The notes: generated by a model not told the origin, from the letters alone. Positions 33,356 through 47,270 are shown, counted from the stretch's first letter. The stretch: 64,000 bases of DNA from Nannobrachium achirus (GCA_963921795.1 OY997649.1:64958950-65022949); one strand, 5' to 3'. Translations and numbers: made by a program.

Positions 33356-33500
33356 ATAGAGATGATTGATTCTGGGTTCTTGGTTAACCTATGATTCTAG
33401 ATTACTAATTCTATGTGTTTGATGGATTACCTTGTGTTTTCCTTGCTTACTGCAAATCGCTCTGGATTAACAGTGTCTGCTAAAATGCCTAAATTATAAA
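33356..33500 (+). mobile_element. SINE/L2-type 3' tail
   Basis: GCAAATCGCTCTGGATTAA then GTGTCTGCTAAAATGCC is the fish L2/SINE tail signature. Confidence 0.7.
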
Positions 33501-33560
33501 TAGTAAATATTATAGCTCTGCAAGAGACTGTCTCCAGCATCTATCTCTCCCTCTCTCTCT

Positions 33561-33576
33561 CACACACATGTACACA

Positions 33577-33608
<32 letters not shown>

Positions 33609-33637
33609 CCCACGCACGCACGCGCACACGCACACGC

Positions 33638-33684
<47 letters not shown>
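33561..33684 (+). repeat. (CA)n/(CGCA)n microsatellite at an rtkn donor
   Basis: Compound repeat that ends nine bases below the GTAAGC donor of exon 33695-33801. On the sense strand it is (TG)n then (TGCG)n. Confidence 0.96.
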
Positions 33685-33686
<2 letters not shown>

Positions 33687-33694
33687 GTGCTTAC

Positions 33695-33801
33695 CTTAAC
33701 CTTCAGGCAGCCGCTCATCATCTGTTGGGTCATACAGCGAGGCTGGCCAGCCAGACGACAGCACACGCTGCCATAGAGAGGCAGCCAATAGGAACACTCC
33801 T
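33695..33801 (-). CDS. rtkn: rtkn exon, start of PH region (WLPLYGSVCCRLAGQP)
   Basis: Two bases complete a Glu codon, then 35 codons follow: ECSYWLPLYGSVCCRLAGQP, RCMTQQMMSGCLKVK. This segment is highly conserved in rhotekins (WLPLYGSVCCRLA). The acceptor is CTGTAG above 33801. The donor is GTAAGC below 33695, followed within ten bases by a long TG/GTGC repeat in the intron. Confidence 0.94.
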
Positions 33802-34007
33802 CTACAGGGGGGGGGGAGAAGAATGGAGAGATGGGGGGGGAGGGGGGAGAAAGAGAGAGAGAGGCGGAAAAAAGACAGATGAGGAGTGGGAGAGAGAGGT
33901 TGAATAAGTATATTGAATAAACCAACATCATCTTATCATCAATCATCAATTATTATTATTGTCTTGGTGCAGACACTTATGTATATATATCTGTATATAT
34001 TTGGCAA

Positions 34008-34392
34008 TGTGTTGATAAGTAGTTCTTATGTTGGAATGAATGGACCATTGTAAGTTCTTTGAGGTTTGCAATATGCTTAGAAAAGTGCTTTAAAATTGCA
34101 ATCCATTTAATATAGAAACTTTAGGTACTACTACTTTTTGTCGTGTTGTGTCTTTTCTACTGATCTTGACACATTATTTGTATTTTTTTTAACTTATAGT
34201 TGCTCTGTATGGTTGATTCTCCTGTATTGTTGATTCTTCTTTCTTGTTTGTTTGTTTTTTGTCGCTCGGCTGTACACAACAGTCCTTTTTCTTTTTTTTA
34301 CTGTCCTGTAACTTATAACCTTAACTGCTGTGTGACTCTGGGTGACTGAATTTCCCCCTTGGGATAATAAAGGTGTCGATCTATCTTGATAT
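34008..34392 (+). mobile_element. Non-LTR retrotransposon 3' tail
   Basis: Homologous to 26895-27275. Ends CCCCCTTGGGATAATAAAGG and ATCTATCTT. Confidence 0.8.
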
Positions 34393-34700
34393 GATTTTTT
34401 TTTACCATGAACAAATACACACGGCTAGAGCGATGTGTCTGTGTGGCCGATATATCAGACATATTCTTTAAGACATTGTTTAAGGCAGTTATGAAGCCAA
34501 TATGTTCTGTGTGTTTAATATTTATAACTTGCAGATCTGCTATATTGTTTAAATGCCAAAAATTACGGTTTTTCAAATGCGTTTACAAAATATTGGTCAA
34601 AACATCAGTAATGGGTAGTCTAGGTCTCTCCAAAAGCTGAATCATCAGCATTAAAACCGGGAAAGCATCGGTGTCATTTTTATTAGCGTTGACTATTCCG

Positions 34701-34763
34701 AAATAGCAGATCTACAAGGTTGCGCTCCACGTTCCGCGATGCGAGCTTGTACATCTGCTATTT
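34701..34763. repeat. Hairpin module
   Basis: AAATAGCAGATCTACAAG / CTTGTACATCTGCTATTT. The right flank runs into a hAT end, AGTTTGAGAACCACCGG near 34912. Confidence 0.9.
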
Positions 34764-34981
34764 GTTACCATTTTTGAAAATCTCGAATAATTTAGTTTTT
34801 TTACACAAATCTTCTCTTCTGGGGGTCCATGGCACAAAATATTTTCAGATGGGGTCCCTGGCCGAATACATATCAATTGGGGGGTCCTTGGCACGAAAAG
34901 TTTGAGAACCACCGGAACTCTCGTCGGACTCTAGACACTTTAACTATGACTACACACCTACAGTACACACAAATGCGCGCA

Positions 34982-34987
<6 letters not shown>

Positions 34988-35024
<37 letters not shown>
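34988..35024 (+). repeat. (CA)n microsatellite
   Basis: About 36 bases of CA. Confidence 0.95.
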
Positions 35025-35026
<2 letters not shown>

Positions 35027-35151
35027 ACAAACATGCCTTCTGTCCATTTACACACAGTTTAGCATGGGGGGGGGTAACAGTCTGGCAGCCTGAGGGCCCG
35101 TCGTCAAGTTTACTGCAGCCTGAAGGAGCAATGAATAAAACACCAGGGGCC

Positions 35152-35329
<178 letters not shown>

Positions 35330-35415
35330 GGGCCCATCAGTAATGCTTTAAACACACCTCTCCTAAAACACACTGTTACTGTGACCTTGACAATGCCTTC
35401 TGTCACACAGCGACA

Positions 35416-35416
35416 C

Positions 35417-35470
<54 letters not shown>
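35416..35470 (+). repeat. (GA)n microsatellite
   Basis: About 54 bases of GA. Confidence 0.95.
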
Positions 35471-35473
<3 letters not shown>

Positions 35474-35579
35474 AGGAGGATAGAATGACTGAGCGAGAGA
35501 AGGAAAGAGGGAAGGACTGAGGTAGGTGAGAAAGAGAAAAGGAGGGAGAGAATGAGAGAGCGTAAAGGAAAGATAGACC

Positions 35580-35800
35580 AGTAAGACTCCCTAATCGACC
35601 GCCATGGGAAATGGGACAGATCCATGTTGATGACATGCGTGAGGAGCAGTGTCCAAACATGTGTCTTGCAAAACTCGGCCTCGTGGTGGCGCTAGAAGAG
35701 GGCCATGTGAGAAATGAGGGGTGGAGGTTGTGGTTTGCCAGCCAAGGAGTGTGTGTGCAATGTTTGGCATGGATAACACTGCCCCAGAGTGTGTGACAGA
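35580..35800 (-). repeat. Dispersed repeat related to 8480-9325
   Basis: On the - strand it shares CATGTGAGAAATGAGG-type and GATTAGGGAGTCTTACTGG words with the element nested at 8480-9325. The same terminus appears at 48724-48757. Confidence 0.7.
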
Positions 35801-35903
35801 CAGAGGGGGTGGGGGGAGAGACAGATGGTACATTTGGCAGAGAGGAGGGACAGAGGACATGGGTGACAGAGAGGGACAGACGGACAAGCTGTCACCAACT
35901 CAC

Positions 35904-35997
35904 CGTTGCCTGAGATGGTGAGGTCGTGCGTGCGGAAGCTGTCCTGGACGTGGGACAGGGACAGGGTGGTGGAGCCAGGAGGTGGTACTTGGGACCC
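35904..35997 (-). CDS. rtkn: rtkn exon, SFRTHDLTI segment
   Basis: Phase 0 to phase 1. The translation is GSQVPPPGSTTLSLSHVQ then DSFRTHDLTISGN, matching the mammalian TTLTLAAVQDGFRTHDLTL. The acceptor is AAACAG above 35997 and the donor GTGAGT below 35904. The upstream intron (35998-48830) contains the 41-bp satellite-like array. Confidence 0.93.
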
Positions 35998-36300
35998 CTG
36001 TTTAAAACACACACAAGTTAAAGAACATGTTTTCAAAATGTGAAACTGTCTTTTGAAAATAGCTGGACTACATATAGAGGGGCTGAAGTGGTTAATGTAT
36101 GCTTTGTAATCATAATCAAAATCTACAAAGTAACTTGAGTTTTCAAATGATTGTAGTGGAATTAAAATACAATATTTGATTTGAAATGTAGTGGAATAGA
36201 AATAGAAGCATTGCAAATTGGAAATACTCCAGTAAAGTAAAAATACCTCTACATTGTACTTACTTTCCACCACTGTTGACAGCATATTGTTTAGACCGAC

Positions 36301-39300
36301 ACTAGCATAGGTCCTTTATCCTAGTTTACTGAGGCACCATCACTAGCATAGGTCCTTTATCCTAGTTTACTGAGGCACCATCACTAGCATAGGTCCTTTA
36401 TCCTAGTTTACTGAGGCACCATCACTAGCATAGGTCCTTTATCCTAGTTTACTGAGGCACCATCACTAGCATAGGTCCTTTATCCTAGTTTACTGAGGCA
36501 CCATCACTAGCATAGGTCTTTATCCTAGTTTACTGAGGCACCATCACTAGCATAGGTCCTTTATCCTAGTTTACTGAGGCACCATCACTAGCATAGGTCC
36601 TTTATCCTAGTTTACTGAGGCACCATCACTAGCATAGGTCCTTTATCCTAGTTTACTGAGGCACCATCACTAGCATAGGTCCTTTATCCTAGTTTACTGA
36701 GGCACCATCACTAGCATAGGTCCATTATCCTAGTTTACTGAGGCACCATCACTAGCATAGGTCCTTTTATCCTAGTTTACTGAGGCACCATCACTAGCAT
36801 AGGTCCTTTATCCTAGTTTACTGAGGCACCATCACTAGCATAGGTCCTTTATCCTAGTTTACTGAGGCACCATCACTAGCATAGGTCCTTTATCCTAGTT
36901 TACTGAGGCACCATCACTAGCATAGGTCCTTTATCCTAGTTTACTGAGGCACCATCACTAGCATAGGTCCTTTATCCTAGTTTACTGAGGCACCATCACT
37001 AGCATAGGTCCATTATCCTAGTTTACTGAGGCACCATCACTAGCATAGGTCCTTTATCCTAGTTTACTGAGGCACCATCACTAGCATAGGTCCTTTATCC
37101 TAGTTTACTGAGGCACCATCACTAGCATAGGTCCTTTATCCTAGTTTACTGAGGCACCATCACTAGCATAGGTCCTTTATCCTAGTTTACTGAGGCACCA
37201 TCACTAGCATAGGTCCTTTATCCTAGTTTACTGAGGCACCATCACTAGCATAGGTCCTTTATCCTAGTTTACTGAGGCACCATCACTAGCATAGGTCCTT
37301 TATCCTAGTTTACTGAGGCACCATCACTAGCATAGGTCCTTTATCCTAGTTTACTGAGGCACCATCACTAGCATAGGTCCTTTATCCTAGTTTACTGAGG
37401 CACCATCACTAGCATAGGTCCATTATCCTAGTTTACTGAGGCACCATCACTAGCATAGGTCCTTTATCCTAGTTTACTGAGGCACCATCACTAGCATAGG
37501 TCCTTTATCCTAGTTTACTGAGGCACCATCACTAGCATAGGTCCTTTATCCTAGTTTACTGAGGCACCATCACTAGCATAGGTCCTTTATCCTAGTTTAC
37601 TGAGGCACCATCACTAGCATAGGTCCTTTATCCTAGTTTACTGAGGCACTATCACTAGCATAGGTCCTTTATCCTAGTTTACTGAGGCACCATCACTAGC
37701 ATAGGTCCTTTATCCTAGTTTACTGAGGCACCATCACTAGCATAGGTCCTTTATCCTAGTTTACTGAGGCACCATCACTAGCATAGGTCCTTTATCCTAG
37801 TTTACTGAGGCACCATCACTAGCATAGGTCCTTTATCCTAGTTTACTGAGGCACCATCACTAGCATAGGTCCTTTATCCTAGTTTACTGAGGCACCATCA
37901 CTAGCATAGGTCCTTTATCCTAGTTTACTGAGGCACCATCACTAGCATAGGTCCTTTATCCTAGTTTACTGAGGCACCATCACTAGCATAGGTCCTTTAT
38001 CCTAGTTTACTGAGGCACCATCACTAGCATAGGTCCTTATCCTAGTTTACTGAGGCACCATCACTAGCATAGGTCCTTTATCCTAGTTTACTGAGGCACC
38101 ATCACTAGCATAGGTCCTTTATCCTAGTTTACTGAGGCACCATCACTAGCATAGGTCCTTTATCCTAGTTTACTGAGGCACCATCACTAGCATAGGTCCT
38201 TTATCCTAGTTTACTGAGGCACCATCACTAGCATAGGTCCTTTATCCTAGTTTACTGAGGCACCATCACTAGCATAGGTCCTTTATCCTAGTTTACTGAG
38301 GCACCATCACTAGCATAGGTCCTTTATCCTAGTTTACTGAGGCACCATCACTAGCATAGGTCCTTTATCCTAGTTTACTGAGGCACCATCACTAGCATAG
38401 GTCCTTTATCCTAGTTTACTGAGGCACCATCACTAGCATAGGTCCTTTATCCTAGTTTACTGAGGCACCATCACTAGCATAGGTCCTTTATCCTAGTTTA
38501 CTGAGGCACCATCACTAGCATAGGTCCTTTATCCTAGTTTACTGAGGCACCATCACTAGCATAGGTCCTTTATCCTAGTTTACTGAGGCACCATCACTAG
38601 CATAGGTCCTTTATCCTAGTTTACTGAGGCACCATCACTAGCATAGGTCCTTTATCCTAGTTTACTGAGGCACCATCACTAGCATAGGTCCTTTATCCTA
38701 GTTTACTGAGGCACCATCACTAGCATAGGTCCTTTATCCTAGTTTACTGAGGCACCATCACTAGCATAGGTCCTTTATCCTAGTTTACTGAGGCACCATC
38801 ACTAGCATAGGTCCTTTATCCTAGTTTACTGAGGCACCATCACTAGCATAGGTCCTTTATCCTAGTTTACTGAGGCACCATCACTAGCATAGGTCCTTTA
38901 TCCTAGTTTACTGAGGCACCATCACTAGCATAGGTCCTTTATCTAGTTTACTGAGGCACCATCACTAGCATAGGTCCTTTATCCTAGTTTACTGAGGCAC
39001 CATCACTAGCATAGGTCCTTTATCCTAGTTTACTGAGGCACCATCACTAGCATAGGTCCTTTATCCTAGTTTACTGAGGCACCATCACTAGCATAGGTCC
39101 TTTATCCTAGTTTACTGAGGCACCATCACTAGCATAGGTCCTTTATCCTAGTTTACTGAGGCACCATCACTAGCATAGGTCCTTTATCCTAGTTTACTGA
39201 GGCACCATCACTAGCATAGGTCCTTTATCCTAGTTTACTGAGGCACCATCACTAGCATAGGTCCTTTATCCTAGTTTACTGAGGCACCATCACTAGCATA

Positions 39301-42300
39301 GGTCCTTTATCCTAGTTTACTGAGGCACCATCACTAGCATAGGTCCTTTATCCTAGTTACTGAGGCACCATCACTAGCATAGGTCCATTATCCTAGTTTA
39401 CTGAGGCACCATCACTAGCATAGGTCCTTTATCCTAGTTTACTGAGGCACCATCACTAGCATAGGTCCTTTATCCTAGTTTACTGAGGCACCATCACTAG
39501 CATAGGTCCTTTATCCTAGTTTACTGAGGCACCATCACTAGCATAGGTCCTTTATCCTAGTTTACTGAGGCACCATCACTAGCATAGGTCCTTTATCCTA
39601 GTTTACTGAGGCACCATCACTAGCATAGGTCCTTTATCCTAGTTTACTGAGGCACCATCACTAGCATAGGTCCTTTATCCTAGTTTACTGAGGCACCATC
39701 ACTAGCATAGGTCCTTTATCCTAGTTTACTGAGGCACCATCACTAGCATAGGTCCTTTATCCTAGTTTACTGAGGCACCATCACTTAGCATAGGTCCTTT
39801 ATCCTAGTTTACTGAGGCACCATCACTAGCATAGGTCCTTTATCTAGTTTACTGAGGCACCATCACTATCATAGGTCCTTTATCCTAGTTTACTGAGGCA
39901 CCATCACTAGCAGAGGTCCTTTATCCTAGTTTACTGAGGCACCATCACTAGCATAGGTCCTTTATCCTAGTTTACTGAGGCACCATCACTAGCATAGGTC
40001 CTTTATCCTAGTTTACTGAGGCACCATCACTAGCATAGGTCCTTTATCCTAGTTTACTGAGGCACCATCACTAGCATAGGTCCTTTATCCTAGTTTACTG
40101 AGGCACCATCACTAGCATAGGTCCTTTATCCTAGTTTACTGAGGCACCATCACTAGCATAGGTCCTTTATCCTAGTTTACTGAGGCACCATCACTAGCAT
40201 AGGTCCTTTATCCTAGTTTACTGAGGCACCATCACTAGCATAGGTCCTTTATCCTAGTTTACTGAGGCACCATCACTAGCATAGGTCCTTTATCCTAGTT
40301 TACTGAGGCACCATCACTAGCATAGGTCCTTTATCCTAGTTTACTGAGGCACCATCACTAGCATAGGTCCTTTATCCTAGTTTACTGAGGCACCATCACT
40401 AGCATAGGTCCTTTATCCTAGTTTACTGAGGCACCATCACTAGCATAGGTCCTTTATCCTAGTTTACTGAGGCACCATCACTATCATAGGTCCTTTATCC
40501 TAGTTTACTGAGGCACCATCACTAGCATAGGTCCTTTATCCTAGTTTACTGAGGCACCATCACTAGCATAGGTCCTTTATCCTAGTTTACTGAGGCACCA
40601 TCACTAGCATAGGTCCTTTATCCTAGTTTACTGAGGCACCATCACTAGTTGAGTTACTAGCATAGGTCCTTTATCCTAGTTTACTGAGGCACCATCACTA
40701 GCATAGGTCCTTTATCCTAGTTTACTGAGGCACCATCACTATCATAGGTCCTTTATCCTAGTTTACTGAGGCACCATCACTAGCATAGGTCCTTTATCCT
40801 AGTTTACTGAGGCACCATCACTATCATAGGTCCTTTATCCTAGTTTACTGAGGCACCATCACTAGCATAGGTCCTTTATCCTAGTTTACTGAGGCACCAT
40901 CACTAGCAGAGGTCCTTTATCCTAGTTTACTGAGGCACCATCACTAGCATAGGTCCTTTATCCTAGTTTACTGAGGCACCATCACTAGCAGAGGTTCCTT
41001 TATCTAGTTTACTGAGGCACCATCACTAGCATAGGTCTTTATCCTAGTTTACTGAGGCACCATCACTAGCATAGGTCCTTTATCCTAGTTTACTGAGGCA
41101 CCATCACTAGCATAGGTCCTTTATCCTAGTTTACTGAGGCACCATCACTAGCATAGGTCCTTTATCCTAGTTTACTGAGGCACCATCACTAGCATAGGTC
41201 CTTTATCCTAGTTTACTGAGGCACCATCACTAGCATAGGTCCTTTATCCTAGTTTACTGAGGCACCATCACTAGCATAGGTCCTTTATCCTAGTTTACTG
41301 AGGCACCATCACTAGCATAGGTCCTTTATCCTAGTTTACTGAGGCACCATCACTAGCATAGGTCCTTTATCCTAGTTTACTGAGGCACCATCACTAGCAT
41401 AGGTCCTTTATCCTAGTTTACTGAGGCACCATCACTAGCATAGGTCCTTTATCCTAGTTTACTGAGGCACCATCACTAGCATAGGTCCTTTATCCTAGTT
41501 TACTGAGGCACCATCACTAGCATAGGTCCTTTATCCTAGTTTACTGAGGCACCATCACTAGCATAGGTCCTTTATCCTAGTTTACTGAGGCACCATCACT
41601 AGCATAGGTCCTTATCCTAGGTTTACTGAGGCACCATCACTAGCATAGGTCCTTTATCCTAGTTTACTGAGGCACCATCACTAGCATAGGTCCTTTATCC
41701 TAGTTTTACTGAGGCACCATCACTAGCATAGGTCCTTTATCCTAGTTTACTGAGGCACCATCACTAGCATAGGTCCTTTATCCTAGTTTACTGAGGCACC
41801 ATCACTAGCATAGGTCCTTTATCCTAGTTTACTGAGGCACCATCACTAGCATAGGTCCTTTATCCTAGTTTACTGAGGCACCATCACTAGCATAGGTCCT
41901 TTATCCTAGTTTACTGAGGCACCATCACTAGCATAGGTCCTTTATCCTAGTTTACTGAGGCACCATCACTAGCATAGGTCCTTTATCCTAGTTTACTGAG
42001 GCACCATCACTAGCATAGGTCCTTTATCCTAGTTTACTGAGGCACCATCACTAGCATAGGTCCTTTATCCTAGTTTACTGAGGCACCATCACTAGCATAG
42101 GTCCTTTATCCTAGTTTACTGAGGCACCATCACTAGCATAGGTCCTTTATCCTAGTTTACTGAGGCACCATCACTAGCATAGGTCCTTTATCCTAGTTTA
42201 CTGAGGCACCATCACTAGCATAGGTCCTTTATCCTAGTTTACTGAGGCACCATCACTAGCATAGGTCCTTTATCCTAGTTTACTGAGGCACCATCACTAG

Positions 42301-45300
42301 CATAGGTCCTTTATCCTAGTTTACTGAGGCACCATCACTAGCATAGGTCCTTTATCCTAGTTTACTGAGGCACCATCACTAGCATAGGTCCTTTATCCTA
42401 GTTTACTGAGGCACCATCACTAGCATAGGTCCTTTATCCTAGTTTACTGAGGCACCATCACTAGCATAGGTCCTTTATCCTAGTTTACTGAGGCACCATC
42501 ACTAGCATAGGTCCTTTATCCTAGTTTACTTAGGCACCATCACTAGCATAGGTCCTTTATCCTAGTTTACTGAGGCACCATCACTAGCATAGGTCCTTTA
42601 TCCTAGTTTACTGAGGCACCATCACTAGCATAGGTCCTTTATCCTAGTTTACTGAGGCACCATCACTAGCATAGGTCCTTTATCCTAGTTTACTGAGGCA
42701 CCATCACTAGCATAGGTCCTTTATCCTAGTTTACTGAGGCACCATCACTAGCATAGGTCCTTTATCCTAGTTTACTGAGGCACCATCACTAGCATAGGTC
42801 CTTTATCCTAGTTTACTGAGGCACCATCACTAGCATAGGTCCTTTATCCTAGTTTACTGAGGCACCATCACTAGCATAGGTCCTTTATCCTAGTTTACTG
42901 AGGCACCATCACTAGCATAGGTCCTTTATCCTAGTTTACTTAGGCACCATCACTAGCATAGGTCCTTTATCCTAGTTTACTGAGGCACCATCACTAGCAT
43001 AGGTCCTTTATCCTAGTTTACTGAGGCACCATCACTAGCATAGGTCCTTTATCCTAGTTTACTGAGGCACCATCACTAGCATAGGTCCTTTATCCTAGTT
43101 TTACTGAGGCACCATCACTAGCATAGGTCCTTTATCCTAGTTTACTGAGGCACCATCACTAGCATAGGTCCTTTATCCTAGTTTACTGAGGCACCATCAC
43201 TAGCATAGGTCCTTATCCTAGTTTACTGAGGCACCATCACTAGCATAGGTCCTTTATCCTAGTTTACTGAGGCACCATCACTAGCATAGGTCCTTTATCC
43301 TAGTTTACTGAGGCACCATCACTAGCATAGGTCCTTTATCCTAGTTTACTGAGGCACCATCACTAGCATAGGTCCTTTATCCTAGTTTACTGAGGCACCA
43401 TCACTAGCATAGGTCCTTTATCCTAGTTTACTGAGGCACCATCACTAGCATAGGTCCTTTATCCTAGTTTACTGAGGCACCATCACTAGCATAGGTCCTT
43501 TATCCTAGTTTACTTAGGCACCATCACTAGCATAGGTCTTTATCCTAGTTTACTGAGGCACCATCACTAGCATAGGTCCTTTATCCTAGTTTACTGAGGC
43601 ACCATCACAATCATAGGTCCTTTATCCTAGTTTACTGAGGCACCATCACTAGCATAGGTCCTTTATCCTAGTTTACTGAGGCACCATCACTAGCATAGGT
43701 CCTTTATCCTAGTTTACTGAGGCACCATCACTAGCATAGGTCCTTTATCCTAGTTTACTGAGGCACCATCACTAGCATAGGTCCTTTATCCTAGTTTACT
43801 GAGGCACCATCACTAGCATAGGTCCTTTATCCTAGTTTACTGAGGCACCATCACTAGCATAGGTCCTTTATCCTAGTTTACTGAGGCACCATCACTAGCA
43901 TAGGTCCTTTATCCTAGTTTACTGAGGCACCATCACTAGCATAGGTCCTTTATCCTAGTTTACTGAGGCACCATCACTAGCATAGGTCCTTTATCCTAGT
44001 TTACTGAGGCACCATCACTAGCATAGGTCCTTTATCCTAGTTTACTGAGGCACCATCACTAGCATAGGTCCTTTATCCTAGTTTACTGAGGCACCATCAC
44101 TAGCATAGGTCCTTTATCCTAGTTTACTGAGGCACCATCACTAGCATAGGTCCTTTATCCTAGTTTACTGAGGCACCATCACTAGCATAGGTCCTTTATC
44201 CTAGTTTACTGAGGCACCATCACTAGCATAGGTCCTTTATCCTAGTTTACTGAGGCACCATCACTAGCATAGGTCCTTTATCCTAGTTTACTGAGGCACC
44301 ATCACTAGCATAGGTCCTTTATCCTAGTTTACTGAGGCACCATCACTAGCATAGGTCCTTTATCCTAGTTTACTGAGGCACCATCACTAGCATAGGTCCT
44401 TTATCCTAGTTTACTGAGGCACCATCACTAGCATAGGTCCTTTATCCTAGTTTACTGAGGCACCATCACTAGCATAGGTCCTTTATCCTAGTTTACTGAG
44501 GCACCATCACTAGCATAGGTCCTTTATCCTAGTTTACTGAGGCACCATCACTAGCATAGGTCCTTTATCCTAGTTTACTGAGGCACCATCACTAGCATAG
44601 GTCCTTTATCCTAGTTTACTGAGGCACCATCACTAGCATAGGTCCTTTATCCTAGTTTACTGAGGCACCATCACTAGCATAGGTCCTTTATCCTAGTTTA
44701 CTGAGGCACCATCACTAGCATAGGTCCTTTATCCTAGTTTACTGAGGCACCATCACTAGCATAGGTCCTTTATCCTAGTTTACTGAGGCACCATCACTAG
44801 CATAGGTCCTTTATCCTAGTTTACTGAGGCACCATCACTAGCATAGGTCCTTTATCCTAGTTTACTGAGGCACCATCACTAGCATAGGTCCTTTATCCTA
44901 GTTTACTGAGGCACCATCACTAGCATAGGTCCTTTATCCTAGTTTACTGAGGCACCATCACTAGCATAGGTCCTTTATCCTAGTTTACTGAGGCACCATC
45001 ACTAGCATAGGTCCTTTATCCTAGTTTACTGAGGCACCATCACTAGCATAGGTCCTTTATCCTAGTTTACTGAGGCACCATCACTAGCATAGGTCCTTTA
45101 TCCTAGTTTACTGAGGCACCATCACTAGCATAGGTCCTTTATCCTAGTTTACTGAGGCACCATCACTAGTATAGGTCCTTTATCCTAGTTTACTGAGGCA
45201 CCATCAACTAGCATAGGTCCTTTATCCTAGTTTACTGAGGCACCATCACTAGCATAGGTCCTTTATCCTAGTTTACTGAGGCACCATCACTAGCATAGGT

Positions 45301-47108
45301 CCTTTATCCTAGTTTACTGAGGCAACATCACTAGCATAGGTCCTTTATCCTAGTTTACTGAGGCACCATCACTAGCATAGGTCCTTTATCCTAGTTTACT
45401 GAGGCACCATCACTAGTTGAGTTACTAGCATAGGTCCTTTATCCTAGTTTACTGAGGCACCATCACTAGCATAGGTCCTTTATCCTAGTTTACTGAGGCA
45501 CCATCACTAGCATAGGTCCTTTATCCTAGTTTACTGAGGCACCATCACTAGTTGAGTTACTAGCATAGGTCCTTTATCCTAGTTTACTGAGGCACCATCA
45601 CTAGCATAGGTCCTTTATCCTAGTTTACTGAGGCACCATCACTAGCATAGGTCCTTTATCCTAGTTTACTGAGGCACCATCACTAGCATAGGTCCTTTAT
45701 CCTAGTTTACTGAGGCACCATCACTAGCATAGGTCCTTTATCCTAGTTTACTGAGGCACCATCACTAGCATAGGTCCTTTATCCTAGTTTACTGAGGCAC
45801 CATCACTAGCATAGGTCCTTTATCCTAGTTTACTGAGGCACCATCACTAGCATAGGTCCTTTATCCTAGTTTACTGAGGCACCATCACTAGCATAGGTCC
45901 TTTATCCTAGTTTACTGAGGCACCATCACTAGTTGAGTTACTAGCATAGGTCCTTTATCCTAGTTTACTGAGGCACCATCACTAGCATAGGTCCTTTATC
46001 CTAGTTTACTGAGGCACCATCACTATCATAGGTCCTTTATCCTAGTTTACTGAGGCACCATCACTAGTATAGGTCCTTTATCCTAGTTTACTGAGGCACC
46101 ATCACTAGCATAGGTCCTTTATCCTAGTTTACTGAGGCACCATCACTAGCATAGGTCCTTTATCCTAGTTTACTGAGGCACCATCACTAGCATAGGTCCT
46201 TTATCCTAGTTTACTGAGGCACCATCACTAGCATAGGTCCTTTATCCTAGTTTACTGAGGCACCATCACTAGCATAGGTCCTTTATCCTAGTTTACTGAG
46301 GCACCATCACTAGCATAGGTCCTTTATCCTAGTTTACTGAGGCACCATCACTAGCATAGGTCCTTTATCCTAGTTTACTGAGGCACCATCACTAGCATAG
46401 GTCCTTTATCCTAGTTTACTGAGGCACCATCACTAGCATAGGTCCTTTATCCTAGTTTACTGAGGCACCATCACTAGCATAGGTCCTTTATCCTAGTTTA
46501 CTGAGGCACCATCACTAGCATAGGTCCTTTATCCTAGTTTACTGAGGCACCATCACTAGCATAGGTCCTTTATCCTAGTTTACTGAGGCACCATCACTAG
46601 CATAGGTCCTTTATCCTAGTTTACTGAGGCACCATCACTAGCATAGGTCCTTTATCCTAGTTTACTGAGGCACCATCACTAGCATAGGTCCTTTATCCTA
46701 GTTTACTGAGGCACCATCACTAGCATAGGTCCTTTATCCTAGTTTACTGAGGCACCATCACTAGCATAGGTCCTTTATCCTAGTTTACTGAGGCACCATC
46801 ACTAGCATAGGTCCTTTATCCTAGTTTACTGAGGCACCATCACTAGTTGAGTTACTAGCATAGGTCCTTTATCCTAGTTTACTGAGGCACCATCACTAGC
46901 ATAGGTCCTTTATCCTAGTTTACTGAGGCACCATCACTAGCATAGGTCCTTTATCCTAGTTTACTGAGGCACCATCACTAGCATAGGTCCTTTATCCTAG
47001 TTTACTGAGGCACCATCACTAGCATAGGTCCTTTATCCTAGTTTACTGAGGCACCATCACTAGCATAGGTCCTTTATCCTAGTTTACTGAGGCACCATCA
47101 CTAGTTGA
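36301..47108 (+). repeat. 41-bp minisatellite, about 263 units (10.8 kb), rtkn intron
   Basis: The unit begins CTAGCATAGGTCC, continues TTTATCCTAGTTTACTG and ends AGGCACCATCA. It repeats head-to-tail without another element inside; 10,808 bp divided by 41 gives about 263 units. Units are nearly identical, with scattered variants (CCATTATCC, TATCATAGG, ACTTAGGCACC, one-base indels). Five internal junctions carry the 12-base insert CTAGTTGAGTTA (40645, 45413, 45548, 45929, 46843), and CTAGTTGAGTTTA is also the 3' flank (47101). It lies wholly in the intron between rtkn exons 35904-35997 and 48831-49086 and has no long open frame. Confidence 0.98.
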
Positions 47109-47270
47109 GTTTACATTAAGCTTATTCGAAAATAGGAAGCAAATTATCAGAAATTCGCAAAAAGACAAAGCGAATTTAGCCTGTTTTCCATTAAACGGAT
47201 GAAATGCGATTCTTGGGAGACCCTGGGTCTGTCTGACCGACCTGCTGTAAATGACTTCCTGCGGTCTTGC

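Noticed and set aside
36301..47108. CRISPR-like direct-repeat array
   Set aside because: Units abut head-to-tail with no unique spacers, in vertebrate DNA with introns; it is a minisatellite.
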